Source of the DNA: Phycisphaerales bacterium | GTDB taxonomy: Bacteria; Planctomycetota; Phycisphaerae; UBA1845; Fen-1342 | Assembly: GCA_022839625.1 (NCBI GenBank) | Contig: JALHJL010000009.1 | Coordinates: 1-64,000, forward strand | DNA length: 64,000 nt | Direction of reading: 5' to 3' | In this document: positions 1 through 8,430 of the stretch, in pieces | Layout of the letters: every line of letters starts with the position of its first letter | How positions within the stretch are numbered: position 1 is the stretch's first letter | Made by a program: the position numbers and the translations under genes | Notes under the pieces: generated by a model | What the model saw: only the letters and a program-made list of their open reading frames with translations | Database searches by the model: none | Told to the model about the DNA's origin: nothing

Positions 1-190
1 GCACCAGCGGGATTCCGGCGGGTCCAGGTGCGAGAAGGGATTCTCGCACCAGCGGGATTCCGGCAGGAGCGGGTGCGAGAAGGGATTCTCGCACCAGCGC
101 GATTCCGGCAGGAGCGGGTGCGAGAAAGGATTCTCGCACCAGCGGGATTCCGGCAGGAGCGGGTGCGAGAAGGGATTCTCGCACCAGCGG
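1..190 (+). repeat. 45-bp tandem repeat array with embedded hairpins
   Basis: Four near-identical 45-bp units begin at 1, 46, 91 and 136, followed by a 10-bp partial unit. The array enters from outside the window, so its total length is unknown. Each unit junction holds the inverted repeat GGTGCGAGAA-(4 nt)-TTCTCGCACC, a 10-bp stem with a tetranucleotide loop; unit 1 and unit 3 differ at a few bases. The unit length is a multiple of three, so the array stays open in the frame of the gene at 214. I treat it as a leader or intergenic repeat because the encoded 15-residue unit is Arg-rich and unlike any membrane polyferredoxin N-terminus. Confidence 0.9.
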
Positions 191-213
191 AGCGTTGTCA
201 TCGCGGGCCAATA

Positions 214-1890
214 ATGAGGAAAGACGTGGAGTCCAGGTCGACGGCAGGGCGATTCACGCGGTTCGGCGAGTCGTGGCGGGACTGGCTGCGGATCACGACG
301 GTCCGCATCATCGTTCAGGCCACGATGTTCGGGCTGTTCCTGGGCCTGCTGCTGCTCACGACCTTCGCGCACCTCGACCGCTTCCCGGGACTGCGGTTGT
401 GGCTCAACAAGCTCCTGGAGATCGACCCGCTGATCGCCCTCGCAACGGGCCTCGCCACGCACACGATCTACCACGGGTTGCTGTGGTCGCTGCTGATCCT
501 GGTCCCGACCTTCTTCCTCGGCCGTTTCTTTTGCAACTGGATCTGCCCGCTGGGGACGCTGAATCAGTTCGTACGGTGGCTCTGTCGATCGCCCGAGGGG
601 CGGCGAGGCGACCCGCCACGGCGGGCAGACGGCGCGGCGGAGCAGCGAAAAGACGATAGTCCGAATCGGTATCGCAACAGCCAGAAGGCCAAGTACTACA
701 TCCTCGCGGCACTGCTCGTCGCGGCCGCGCTGGGCTCGCTACAGGTCGGCCTGCTCGATCCGATCGCCCTGATCTACCGGTCGTTCACCGCGGCAGTCTG
801 GCCCGCGGTGAGCATGCCGGTCTCCGGCCGGTTTGCCGACACGCGCCTGCACCAGGGCGCGTGGCTCATCGGCTTCTTGTTCTTCGGCCTGCTGGCGGCG
901 AACCTGGCCTACCCGCGGTTCTTCTGTCGCGTACTGTGTCCGCTCGGGGCTTTGCTCGGGCTGCTGAGCCGCTGGGCGTGGTGGCGGATCGAGCGCGACC
1001 CGGGCCGGTGCAGGGGCTGCGACCGCTGTCGTTTGCACTGCGAAGGGGCGTGTGACCCGCAGGCGCGGCTGCGCGCGGCCGAGTGCCTGATGTGCTTCAA
1101 CTGCATCGAGGATTGCCCGGAGGGCGCGCTGCGCTTCGCGTTCCTTCCCCAGCGCGATGGCGAGATCGCCGGGCCGGACCTCGCCCGCCGCAAGGTCGTG
1201 CTGGCGGGCGTCGCGGGCCTAGTGTTTTATCCTCTCGTCCGGACGACCGGCCGAGCCACGCGGGACTTCTCGAGCCAACTGATCCGGCCCCCCGGGGCGC
1301 TCGAGGAACTGGAGTTTCTGGAGCGGTGCGTCAAGTGCGAGCAGTGCGCCCGCGTGTGCCCGACCAACGTCATTCAGCCGGCGTGGTTCGCGGGGGGCCT
1401 GGAAGGACTCTGGTCGCCGGTGCTCAACTTCCGTGTTGGCCACTGCCAATTGCACTGCACGGCGTGCGGGTACGCCTGCCCGACGGGTGCGATCCAGCAG
1501 CTCTCAGTCGCGCGGAAACTGGGATTGGGCGAGTTCGCGGCGGCGGGGCCGGTCCGGCTGGGAAGTGCCCACCTGGACCTGGGCCGCTGCCTGCCGTACA
1601 GCGCGGGCATCCCCTGCCAGGTTTGCGAGGAGGTCTGCCCCACCAGCCCGAAGGCGATTCGGGCGGTCCCGCTCGGCGATCTGCCCGGCCTGCTGCGCGC
1701 CGGGGCGTCGCCGCCAGAGCTCAAAGTGCCCCGGGTCGACCTGAGTCTGTGCATCGGGTGCGGCATCTGCGAGCGGCATTGCCCGGTGGTCGGCGATCGG
1801 CGGGCGATTTACGTAACGGCAGAGGGCGAGACGCGCTCCCAGGCACGCCCCGAGCCCGACCGCAATCGCTCGCTGCGCTTGCCCCGGTAG
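214..1890 (+). CDS. NapH/NapG-type fused membrane polyferredoxin (4Fe-4S)
   Basis: This 558-residue protein is a predicted inner-membrane electron-transfer protein. Residues 28-52, about 76-103, 160-182 and 215-233 are hydrophobic, and two polyferredoxin motifs, CNWICPLG (about 107-114) and CRVLCPLG (238-245), resemble those of NapH/MauN. Cytoplasmic-type ferredoxin clusters follow at about 266-300 (CRGCDRC, CLMCFNC). A hydrophobic segment preceded by RRKVVLAG (325-332) then opens a NapG/MauM-like half with four more Cys clusters (CVKCEQC, CTACGYAC, CQVCEEVC, CIGCGIC). NapH and NapG are normally separate proteins. I chose ATG 214 because everything upstream is tandem repeat. No nap, nos or mau partner genes are adjacent, so the electron donor and acceptor are unknown. 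Confidence 0.82.
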   Translation: MRKDVESRSTAGRFTRFGESWRDWLRITTVRIIVQATMFGLFLGLLLLTTFAHLDRFPGLRLWLNKLLEIDPLIALATGLATHTIYHGLLWSLLILVPTFFLGRFFCNWICPLGTLNQFVRWLCRSPEGRRGDPPRRADGAAEQRKDDSPNRYRNSQKAKYYILAALLVAAALGSLQVGLLDPIALIYRSFTAAVWPAVSMPVSGRFADTRLHQGAWLIGFLFFGLLAANLAYPRFFCRVLCPLGALLGLLSRWAWWRIERDPGRCRGCDRCRLHCEGACDPQARLRAAECLMCFNCIEDCPEGALRFAFLPQRDGEIAGPDLARRKVVLAGVAGLVFYPLVRTTGRATRDFSSQLIRPPGALEELEFLERCVKCEQCARVCPTNVIQPAWFAGGLEGLWSPVLNFRVGHCQLHCTACGYACPTGAIQQLSVARKLGLGEFAAAGPVRLGSAHLDLGRCLPYSAGIPCQVCEEVCPTSPKAIRAVPLGDLPGLLRAGASPPELKVPRVDLSLCIGCGICERHCPVVGDRRAIYVTAEGETRSQARPEPDRNRSLRLPR

Positions 1891-1943
1891 GGCAGGTGCA
1901 GGTCGCACCGCGGTCGGAACCTGCCGCTATGCCCACGCCGGCA

Positions 1944-2852
1944 TCACTGTGGGCGCGGGCCGGCATGCCGCCGCGCAGCGAGCTTGAGGATGATGCCGGC
2001 TGCGGCGATGACGCCAATTGCGGCCAGTGCGGCCGTCGAGGGGGGGCGGCCCGCGCCGCGCGGGACTTCGGGCACCTTCGCCTGCGCAAGTTGCAGGATT
2101 CGTTCCGGCTGGACGTACGCCTCGATGGCGTAGTGGCGCAGCGCCTCGGCCGTCGCGTTTTCGCCAGAGGAAATCGATACCTCGTAGCGTGTCACGATGT
2201 CGTGCAACTGCGCCGCCTCTTTCGCTACCTGCGCTCGCTGCGTCACCGTCAATGACTTCAGCGAGTCGTGCAGGTCGCGAACCTCGCGAATCCGCAGCGC
2301 CGGGGACGACCTGCCGACCAGCTCATCGAAGTAGCGCGCGAGCTTCTCGGACAGCACGCGCTGCGTCAGGGCCGAGAGGGCCGCGCGCAAGTCCGCTGGG
2401 GTCTCTGCCGCCGGGTCGGCGTGCGCTTCGCACGGAGGCTGGACGTACCGCGCATCGCCGCTGATCCGAAGGAGGCCGTCGTGCAGTGCGAGTTCCGGCA
2501 AGAAAGCGTCCCACTCCCCCCCGAGATCGCTAAGGTCCAGGTCGCCGAGGTCGATCGCGATCGGCGTGTCGCGCGCGACGACCTTCGGCGGCTTTGACGA
2601 GGATGGGACCTCCAACGCGACCGGAGGCGGAAGCCAGGGCGGAGTCGGTGGCAGCGGCACGGTGACGGCCGTCTGGCGGCCGGAGCGGAAGCATGGCCGC
2701 TCCCAGTGAAGGAAAAACAGCGCGCCGAGCAGCAGTAGCGCACAGGCCAGGATCATCCGCAGACGGCGGTGCGGCCGGCGCGCCCGGGCGGTCAATAAGA
2801 CCACAGCGATCGCCCCGAGGATTATCAGTAACGGCAGAACGGTGAACGACAT
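1944..2852 (-). CDS. Membrane protein of the kinase operon, function unknown
   Basis: This 302-residue protein is not recognised. It has two N-terminal hydrophobic segments (about 4-20 and 32-48), a soluble middle rich in Asp, Leu and Pro, and a C-terminal hydrophobic segment followed by a short basic tail. The soluble part contains LGDLDLSDLGG and a helical stretch around residues 150-220. It starts 14 nt after the stop of the Ser/Thr kinase gene and is probably cotranscribed with it, so it may be a kinase substrate or partner; that is inference from position only. ATG 2852 follows directly on the kinase gene. Confidence 0.6.
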   Translation of the reverse strand: MSFTVLPLLIILGAIAVVLLTARARRPHRRLRMILACALLLLGALFFLHWERPCFRSGRQTAVTVPLPPTPPWLPPPVALEVPSSSKPPKVVARDTPIAIDLGDLDLSDLGGEWDAFLPELALHDGLLRISGDARYVQPPCEAHADPAAETPADLRAALSALTQRVLSEKLARYFDELVGRSSPALRIREVRDLHDSLKSLTVTQRAQVAKEAAQLHDIVTRYEVSISSGENATAEALRHYAIEAYVQPERILQLAQAKVPEVPRGAGRPPSTAALAAIGVIAAAGIILKLAARRHAGPRPQ

Positions 2853-2866
2853 GGCACGCTCCCGCG

Positions 2867-5134
2867 CTAGATCACCAGCGGCCTGTTGGCTTGTGCCTTG
2901 GGCCAGAGCAGCAGGAATACTCCCAGCGCGAGGGGCACGAGGCTCAGCGCCAGGGGCCCTGCAAGGTCGCCCCAGGCGAGTCGGCTCCAATCCGTGCTGG
3001 TGAGCACGGTCTTCAGCGCGCCATCCGCCCAGACCAGCGCCCCCAGCGCGCCCCACATCGCGAGCAGGCAGCCCGCGCAGCCGCGCAGGAAATGGGCCCC
3101 GCCGTCCCGGCGCCGAGCGATGACGAGGAACAAGCTGCCAAGCACGAGCGGTACGAAGACAGCGCCGGCCGGAACGCCCTCGGCGATGACGCCGGCCACC
3201 TCCCGATCCACGCGCAGGTCTCCCCGGTGCATCGCGGTGCGGGCCTTGTCCAGAACGACCCCGTGCGCCAGGGCGACCAGCAGGCCGATGAGCAGCAACA
3301 GTTTCCCGAGCAGCGACAGGCCCGCATTCGCGGTGCGGCCGACGAACGAGGGATGTTCCGCGTGGACGACAACAGGTGGCGCGGCGGTCTCGGACGGCAC
3401 CGCGCTCGCGGGGACCGGGCCGCCGCTGCCCACAGGTACGTCGGACGAAGCCGGCGGGGCAGCCTGGGCGCTCCCGGGCACTGCGTTACCCATCGAGCCG
3501 CCTGGCGAGGGGGCCGGCGCGGGTGCAGCGCCCGCGGTCCGTACCACCGGCCACATGCTCGCCGCCGCCTGCGTCAGCAGAGCGATGCCGGCGCACATGC
3601 CGGCCGCGGTCCAGGCGAAGGCACCGGCGTCGGCGATGTGGGCCACTACCAGGCCGACGATGGCGGGGAAGAAGGCAGCCCAGCCATCCACCTTGCCGCG
3701 CCGGCCTTCCTCGATCCGCCGATTCCAGCCGCAGATCACCATCGCCGCCATCGGCGCCAGGATCGTGCGTGCCAGGTCGTCACTGATCTCTCCCGACGCG
3801 AGCCCGTGGGCCGGCATCATGAACAGCCCGGCCAGACTGGCGTATGCCAGCCGGTCCACGAGCGTGTTGCGCGTGGGCGAGCGCTGGAGCAGCCAGAGGT
3901 GCGCCAGGAGCGGTCCGACCGTGCCGCCAATCAGGAACAGCGCGACCGCCAGCACGCGCGATTCGGGCAGCCCCTGGTGCATTGTCCAGAGCCCCAGACC
4001 CAGCGCAATGGCGAGCGTGACCGCCAGCAGGATGAACAGTTGCGCCACACGGTGTACCGGCGGAGCGGCCGGCGCGGCGCCCGCGCGTCGCCCGAGCTTC
4101 CGCTCGAGTTTGGCGGCTTTCTTCTCCATCTTGCGCGTCAGATGATCCAGCTTGTGCTGGAGCCGCGGCGGCAACGCCTGCCGCGCCGCCGCCGGATCGG
4201 GCTGCGCCACTTCGCGGGCGTCGAGCACCGGTACGGGCGGCGGGCGGTGCGGTGAGGTCACCGTCTCATCGGCGTCGCTCGCCTCCGCGCTGCGCGGGAC
4301 CTGGGTGAGCGCACTGTGGTCGAACGAGTCGAGGCTGCGGCCGATGTCCGCTGACTCCATCACCGCGGCCAGCATTTCGTCCACGTTCTGGTAGCGCTCG
4401 GCGGGCTCCTTCGCCAACGCCTTGGCGATCACGCCGGTGAACGGCGCGGGGATGCCCGCGAGGTCGGGGTTGTCGCGCAGGTGGCGCATCAGTATCTCGG
4501 CGGTGCTGGCACCGCTGAAGGGCAGTCGTCCGGTCAGCATTTCGTACAGGATCACGCCCAGCGCGTAGATGTCGATCGCCTTCGTGTAGTTGCCGGACCC
4601 GATCTCCGGGGCCATGTAATGCACGGTCCCGACGCTGACGGTCTGTCCGCTGTGCCGCGACACGGAGATGTGCTTGCTGAGCCCGTAGTCGCCGATCTTC
4701 ACGTAGCCGTCGTCGTAGAAGATGTTGGCGGGCTTCAGGTCGCGGTGCACGATCCCGCGTTCGTGCAGGTAGCTCAGCCCCTTGGCGATGCCGCTGAGGA
4801 AGAAGGCGGCCTTCTGCACGCCGAGCCCGCCCGGCGCGGCGAGCATCAGCTCGCGCAGCGACGGGCCGCCGATGTACTCCATGATGACGAACGGGTCGCT
4901 GGCGGCGTTTCGCCGTACGTCATAGATGGTGATCAGGTGCGGGCTCTTGAGGTTCATCACGTGCCCGATGCCGCGCAGCTCGATCTCCGGGTTCTCGCGC
5001 AGGAACTTGAGGGCCACCTGCTTGCCGGAGTCGGTCAGGGCGTAGTACACCTCGCCGAAGCCGCCCCGTCCGACGGCGCGCTGCACCGTCAGGCCTTCGA
5101 GCGGGCGATCGCCGTGTTTGAACGTGTACGCCAC
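2867..5134 (-). CDS. Membrane-anchored Ser/Thr protein kinase
   Basis: A Hanks-type kinase domain fills residues 1-280. It has the glycine loop GRGGFG (22-27), VALKFL with the catalytic Lys near 43, HRDLKPAN (130-137), DYG in place of the usual DFG (149-151) and APE (175-177). A linker containing a basic, possibly coiled-coil stretch (HKLDHLTRKMEKKAAKLERK) follows, then at least eight hydrophobic segments make the C-terminal half a polytopic membrane domain. I chose the GTG at 5134 because GGAGGAAG lies just upstream and the kinase domain begins there; an upstream in-frame ATG-type start at 5179 has no such site. It sits between an FHA-domain gene and a small membrane protein gene, read in one direction. 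Confidence 0.9.
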   Translation of the reverse strand: MAYTFKHGDRPLEGLTVQRAVGRGGFGEVYYALTDSGKQVALKFLRENPEIELRGIGHVMNLKSPHLITIYDVRRNAASDPFVIMEYIGGPSLRELMLAAPGGLGVQKAAFFLSGIAKGLSYLHERGIVHRDLKPANIFYDDGYVKIGDYGLSKHISVSRHSGQTVSVGTVHYMAPEIGSGNYTKAIDIYALGVILYEMLTGRLPFSGASTAEILMRHLRDNPDLAGIPAPFTGVIAKALAKEPAERYQNVDEMLAAVMESADIGRSLDSFDHSALTQVPRSAEASDADETVTSPHRPPPVPVLDAREVAQPDPAAARQALPPRLQHKLDHLTRKMEKKAAKLERKLGRRAGAAPAAPPVHRVAQLFILLAVTLAIALGLGLWTMHQGLPESRVLAVALFLIGGTVGPLLAHLWLLQRSPTRNTLVDRLAYASLAGLFMMPAHGLASGEISDDLARTILAPMAAMVICGWNRRIEEGRRGKVDGWAAFFPAIVGLVVAHIADAGAFAWTAAGMCAGIALLTQAAASMWPVVRTAGAAPAPAPSPGGSMGNAVPGSAQAAPPASSDVPVGSGGPVPASAVPSETAAPPVVVHAEHPSFVGRTANAGLSLLGKLLLLIGLLVALAHGVVLDKARTAMHRGDLRVDREVAGVIAEGVPAGAVFVPLVLGSLFLVIARRRDGGAHFLRGCAGCLLAMWGALGALVWADGALKTVLTSTDWSRLAWGDLAGPLALSLVPLALGVFLLLWPKAQANRPLVI

Positions 5135-5186
5135 GTCTCTTCCTCCGTGCCAGTCCAGCGACCGTGCGCTGGCTTGCACTGCAACT

Positions 5187-6743
5187 TCACGTCTCGTAGG
5201 GCTTGACCGTCACTCCGACGTCGCCGACCTGAAGGGGCCGGCCCGTCAACACGGGCTGCGGGCGGGCGCTCGGCCAGTGCGGCCCCGCGGCCTCATGGGC
5301 GTATAGCCCGCCGGCGCGCTCATAGAGTACTGCCTGGCCGTGACCTTCGTGCGTCCGCAGATGGCAGCCGGCCGTCGGACCGATCAGGCACGTATCCCGG
5401 AACAGCACTACGTCGCTCACGTCCTGCGCCAGCCGCGAGCGATGCGACAGCCGCAAGACAGCGGACTCGCTCTTGGCGCTGGGTTTGCAGAAGACCAGCT
5501 TCGCACCCGGCCCGAGCTCAACGCGATCGCCGTCCCGCAGCAGCGTATGCTCGACGCGGCGACCATTCACCGCGACCGGCCCGTAGGCGGTCAGGAAGTA
5601 ATCCTCGCCGCGCCGGACGATGTCGGCGTGATGGGACTGAATGTCGCCGGACATCGGCACATCGACCTCGCTGGCTCCGCCGCCGCGGCCGATGCGCACC
5701 AGGTCGCGCCGCACCAGCAAACCGCTGCCGCCGCCATCGACCAGGACCAGGAGCGGCCGCAGCAGGCGGACCGCGTCCGGATCGGCTGCAACGGTTCCGC
5801 CGCCAGACCGCTCCGGCACATTCGGAGTGCGGCCGCCGGCCGTCGAGGCAAAGAGCCCGAGCGGCGAGGCCAGCAGCGCTTCGCGGCCCTCAGTGATGTT
5901 AGCCACCGCCGACAGGGCGGCCTGCACCCACGCGGCGCTGCCCCGCGCCGCCTTCAGACGCAACAGCGTTTCGCGCAGCGCGAGGCAGTCGTTGGCCGAA
6001 AACTGGGCGACGGCCCGCCGGCACAACTCGACCAGACGCTCGGAATCCGTCAGCGAGGGCACGATCGCGAGCAGGGACCGCAGCGCGCTGCGCGTTGCTT
6101 CCAGGTGCTCAAGCCGTCCTTCGTCGACCCAGCGCTCGACGGCCTGGCGGCAGGCAGCGGCCAGGCGGATCGCGAACTCGTCGGTCGCCTGAGTCCGCCC
6201 GTAGCGTTCACACGCCTGCTGCCAGAAGCGGGCTGCGGCGAGCACGTCGGTCGTCGCCAGCGCTTCCGCAGCCTGCTGCAAGAGCTGGCTGCCGCGCGCG
6301 ATGCGGGCCTCAAGCTCTCCCGCCAACTCCGCGCGGCGGCGAGGATCGTCGATCCGTTGCAGGTCCAGACGACCGGTCTCCAGCCGGCCCGCCCGCAGGT
6401 CCTCGGCGACCCGGTCGCAGGCCTGCTGCCGACCGGCGGCCTGTCCGGCCTGCTGGCGCATTTCTTCCAGAACTTGCTGGCGCAAAGCCTGCACGTCCGG
6501 CCCGGCCCGCCCGGCGGTGACCAGTCGGTCCAGATCGGCCAAACCATCGGCAAAGCGCCCGGCCTGCCGATGAAGCCGTGCCCGGGCAACCAACGGCCGC
6601 ACCAGCTCGTCGAGCAGCCGCTCGCCGCGCGGGTGCCGGCGAAGGTCAGGCTGCATCGCGGCCGTGTAGGCGTCGTCGATTCGCCCTTGCTGGAGGGCCT
6701 TCTCCGCGGCATTCAGTCGCACAAAGAGCCAGCGGGCAAACAT
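5187..6743 (-). CDS. FHA-domain protein next to Ser/Thr kinase
   Basis: This 518-residue protein is mostly alpha-helical for its first 330 residues, with many Arg/Gln/Ala-rich stretches. A forkhead-associated domain covers about residues 340-415, with LVRIGRGG, SHHADIVRRG and VNGRRVEHTLLRDGDRVELG, the usual pThr-binding loops (Arg in the first loop, S-HH in the second). A second, less clear FHA-like strand pattern follows to the C-terminus (IGPTAGCHLRTHEGH). The stop is 52 nt before the kinase start, so kinase and phospho-reader are probably one operon. ATG 6743 is chosen because the upstream extension is Arg-rich and unlike the rest of the protein. Confidence 0.85.
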   Translation of the reverse strand: MFARWLFVRLNAAEKALQQGRIDDAYTAAMQPDLRRHPRGERLLDELVRPLVARARLHRQAGRFADGLADLDRLVTAGRAGPDVQALRQQVLEEMRQQAGQAAGRQQACDRVAEDLRAGRLETGRLDLQRIDDPRRRAELAGELEARIARGSQLLQQAAEALATTDVLAAARFWQQACERYGRTQATDEFAIRLAAACRQAVERWVDEGRLEHLEATRSALRSLLAIVPSLTDSERLVELCRRAVAQFSANDCLALRETLLRLKAARGSAAWVQAALSAVANITEGREALLASPLGLFASTAGGRTPNVPERSGGGTVAADPDAVRLLRPLLVLVDGGGSGLLVRRDLVRIGRGGGASEVDVPMSGDIQSHHADIVRRGEDYFLTAYGPVAVNGRRVEHTLLRDGDRVELGPGAKLVFCKPSAKSESAVLRLSHRSRLAQDVSDVVLFRDTCLIGPTAGCHLRTHEGHGQAVLYERAGGLYAHEAAGPHWPSARPQPVLTGRPLQVGDVGVTVKPYET

Positions 6744-6960
6744 GCTGCACCCTCGCGTTGTCGCACCGGATCGGCGACGCGATTCTACCACGCTCGGTCC
6801 GCGAAGCGGGTGGCCGGACGCCCTGGCACGCCGCACCGCGTCCCGCCAGTGTATTCGGGCACGGTGGGCGGATATTCGCGGGCTCGCGTTGCGGGCGGCG
6901 GCGCGTACAATGCACCTTAGTCTTGGACTGGCAGAGATATACGGCTAACGGGAACGGTTT

Positions 6961-7713
6961 ATGGCAGGGCACTCACACTGGGCTCGGATCAAGCGTGCCA
7001 AGGGCGTCGTGGACGCACGGCGCGGACGGGTGTGGAGCAAGCTGGCCCGCGCGATCATCGTTGCGGCTCGGCAGGGCGGCGGCGACCCCGACGCCAATCT
7101 GTCCCTCCGCTACGCGATCGACGCCGCGCGCGATGCCAATATGCCCAAGGACACCATCGAGCGGGCGATCAAGAAGGCGACCGGCGAACTGGCCGGCGAG
7201 TCCTACGAGGAACTGCTGTTCGAGGGCTATGGTCCCGGCGGCGCCGCGCTGCTCTGTAGCGCGCTGACCGATAACCGCAACCGGACCGCGCCCGAGATCA
7301 AGAAGATCTTCGAGACCAACGGCGGCCGGATCGGTGCGACGAACAGCGTGGCCAGGTTGTTCAGGAAGCGCGGCGTGTTCCTGATCGCGGCGGACCAGAC
7401 CGACGAGGACACTCTCACGAGCATCGCCCTGGAAACCGGGGTCGACGACGTCAAGTCGCTGGGCGAGGCGTTCGAGCTGACGTGCGACCCGGCCGTGTTC
7501 GGCCCGGTGCGGCAAGCGCTGGAAGCGGCGGGCATCAAGCCGGAAAGCGCCGAAGTGTCCATGGTGGCGTCGACGCAGGTCACGCTCCAGGGGGCCGAGG
7601 CCGAGCGGATGATGAAGCTGATCGAGTCGCTCGAAGATCACGATGATGTCCAGGCCGTGCACAGCAACTTCGAGCTCTCGGACGAAGACGCGGCGCGACT
7701 GTCCAAGGGCTAG
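6961..7713 (+). CDS. yebC: YebC/PmpR/TACO1-family translation or transcription regulator
   Basis: The 250-residue protein has the full YebC family layout: N-terminal MAGHSHWARIKRAKG, the NMPKDTIERAIKK segment, ELLFEGYGPGG and TDNRNRTAPEI. Members of this family are cytoplasmic and have been linked both to transcriptional regulation and to translation of proline-rich stretches. The length matches the family. It is divergent from the FHA gene, with a TACAAT hexamer at 6906 as a weak promoter candidate. The first two residues commonly seen as MAGHSKW are present with Trp retained, so the start is secure although the ribosome binding site is weak. Confidence 0.95.
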   Translation: MAGHSHWARIKRAKGVVDARRGRVWSKLARAIIVAARQGGGDPDANLSLRYAIDAARDANMPKDTIERAIKKATGELAGESYEELLFEGYGPGGAALLCSALTDNRNRTAPEIKKIFETNGGRIGATNSVARLFRKRGVFLIAADQTDEDTLTSIALETGVDDVKSLGEAFELTCDPAVFGPVRQALEAAGIKPESAEVSMVASTQVTLQGAEAERMMKLIESLEDHDDVQAVHSNFELSDEDAARLSKG

Positions 7714-7792
7714 CGGCCGGCCACCGGGCGCTTCACGGGCCGCGCGGCCGGGTAGTGAACAACGTCGCAGCGCGCAAGCAGGAGACTGCCCG

Positions 7793-8338
7793 ATGACACG
7801 CCGTGCGGGAGAGACGCTGCTCGTACTGCTGACGACCAGTGCGCTGTCCTTGACGGGCTGCTTCACGATCGCGAAACAGGCGATCCACGAGGCGCGCGGC
7901 GCACAGGGTGAACTCCTGCCCGTCTCATCGGCGGGAAGCGCCGCCGTCACCACCTGCCGGAGCATCGTCTTCACGCCGGCCGACACCACCGCCGGACCGC
8001 GCCTGTGTCCGCCGGCCCTGCTGCGCGAGTACGACGCAGCCACGCGGCGGCTGGCTGCCCGGCTCAGGCCGCACTATCCCGGCGGAGCGCCGACGCTCAC
8101 GGTCGATAGCGAAATCCTGTATTTCCAGAGCAAAGGGCTGCTGAGCGGTGCGTTCATGCTGACGCGCGTGCGGATGCGCGCGGACGATCGGCTCGCCGTC
8201 GACGCCATCATTAAGGCGGAAAGTGCCGCCTACACGGCCGGCGGCGAGGACGACCTGGCGGACGCGACCGTGGACGCGCTCGGCCGGTTCCTGCGGCGAA
8301 ACCGCCCGGCGGAGAGCAGCGCCGGAAGGAGAGATTAG
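7793..8338 (+). CDS. Predicted lipoprotein, function unknown
   Basis: The 181-residue protein begins with MTRRAGETLLVLLTTSALSL followed by TGC, a lipobox, so it should be lipid-anchored and exported. After the Cys it has FTIAKQAIHEARGAQGELLPV, a moderately conserved-looking core (LTVDSEILYFQSKGLLSGAFMLTRVRMR) and a polar Arg-rich end. I do not recognise the family. ATG 7793 is chosen because it starts the signal peptide and has AGGAGA upstream. It lies 79 nt after yebC on the same strand and could be cotranscribed with it. Confidence 0.75.
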   Translation: MTRRAGETLLVLLTTSALSLTGCFTIAKQAIHEARGAQGELLPVSSAGSAAVTTCRSIVFTPADTTAGPRLCPPALLREYDAATRRLAARLRPHYPGGAPTLTVDSEILYFQSKGLLSGAFMLTRVRMRADDRLAVDAIIKAESAAYTAGGEDDLADATVDALGRFLRRNRPAESSAGRRD

Positions 8339-8430
8339 CAGTCCGTTGACGAGGGGGGACAGGTACGGCGAGAAACCGACGCAGCGCCGCCGCGAACGGC
8401 CAGCGGCGCGGAGGACTCGTGGCCCCGGAC

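Noticed and set aside
1..190. CRISPR array
   Set aside because: Units are contiguous with no unique spacers, and no cas genes are present.
28..213. N-terminal extension of the polyferredoxin through the 45-bp repeats
   Set aside because: The repeat-encoded peptide is Arg-rich and unlike the family; the homologous protein begins after ATG 214.
5340..6920. Long plus-strand frame opposite the FHA gene
   Set aside because: Low-complexity Arg/Gln/Ala protein with no ribosome binding site; the FHA motifs are on the minus strand.
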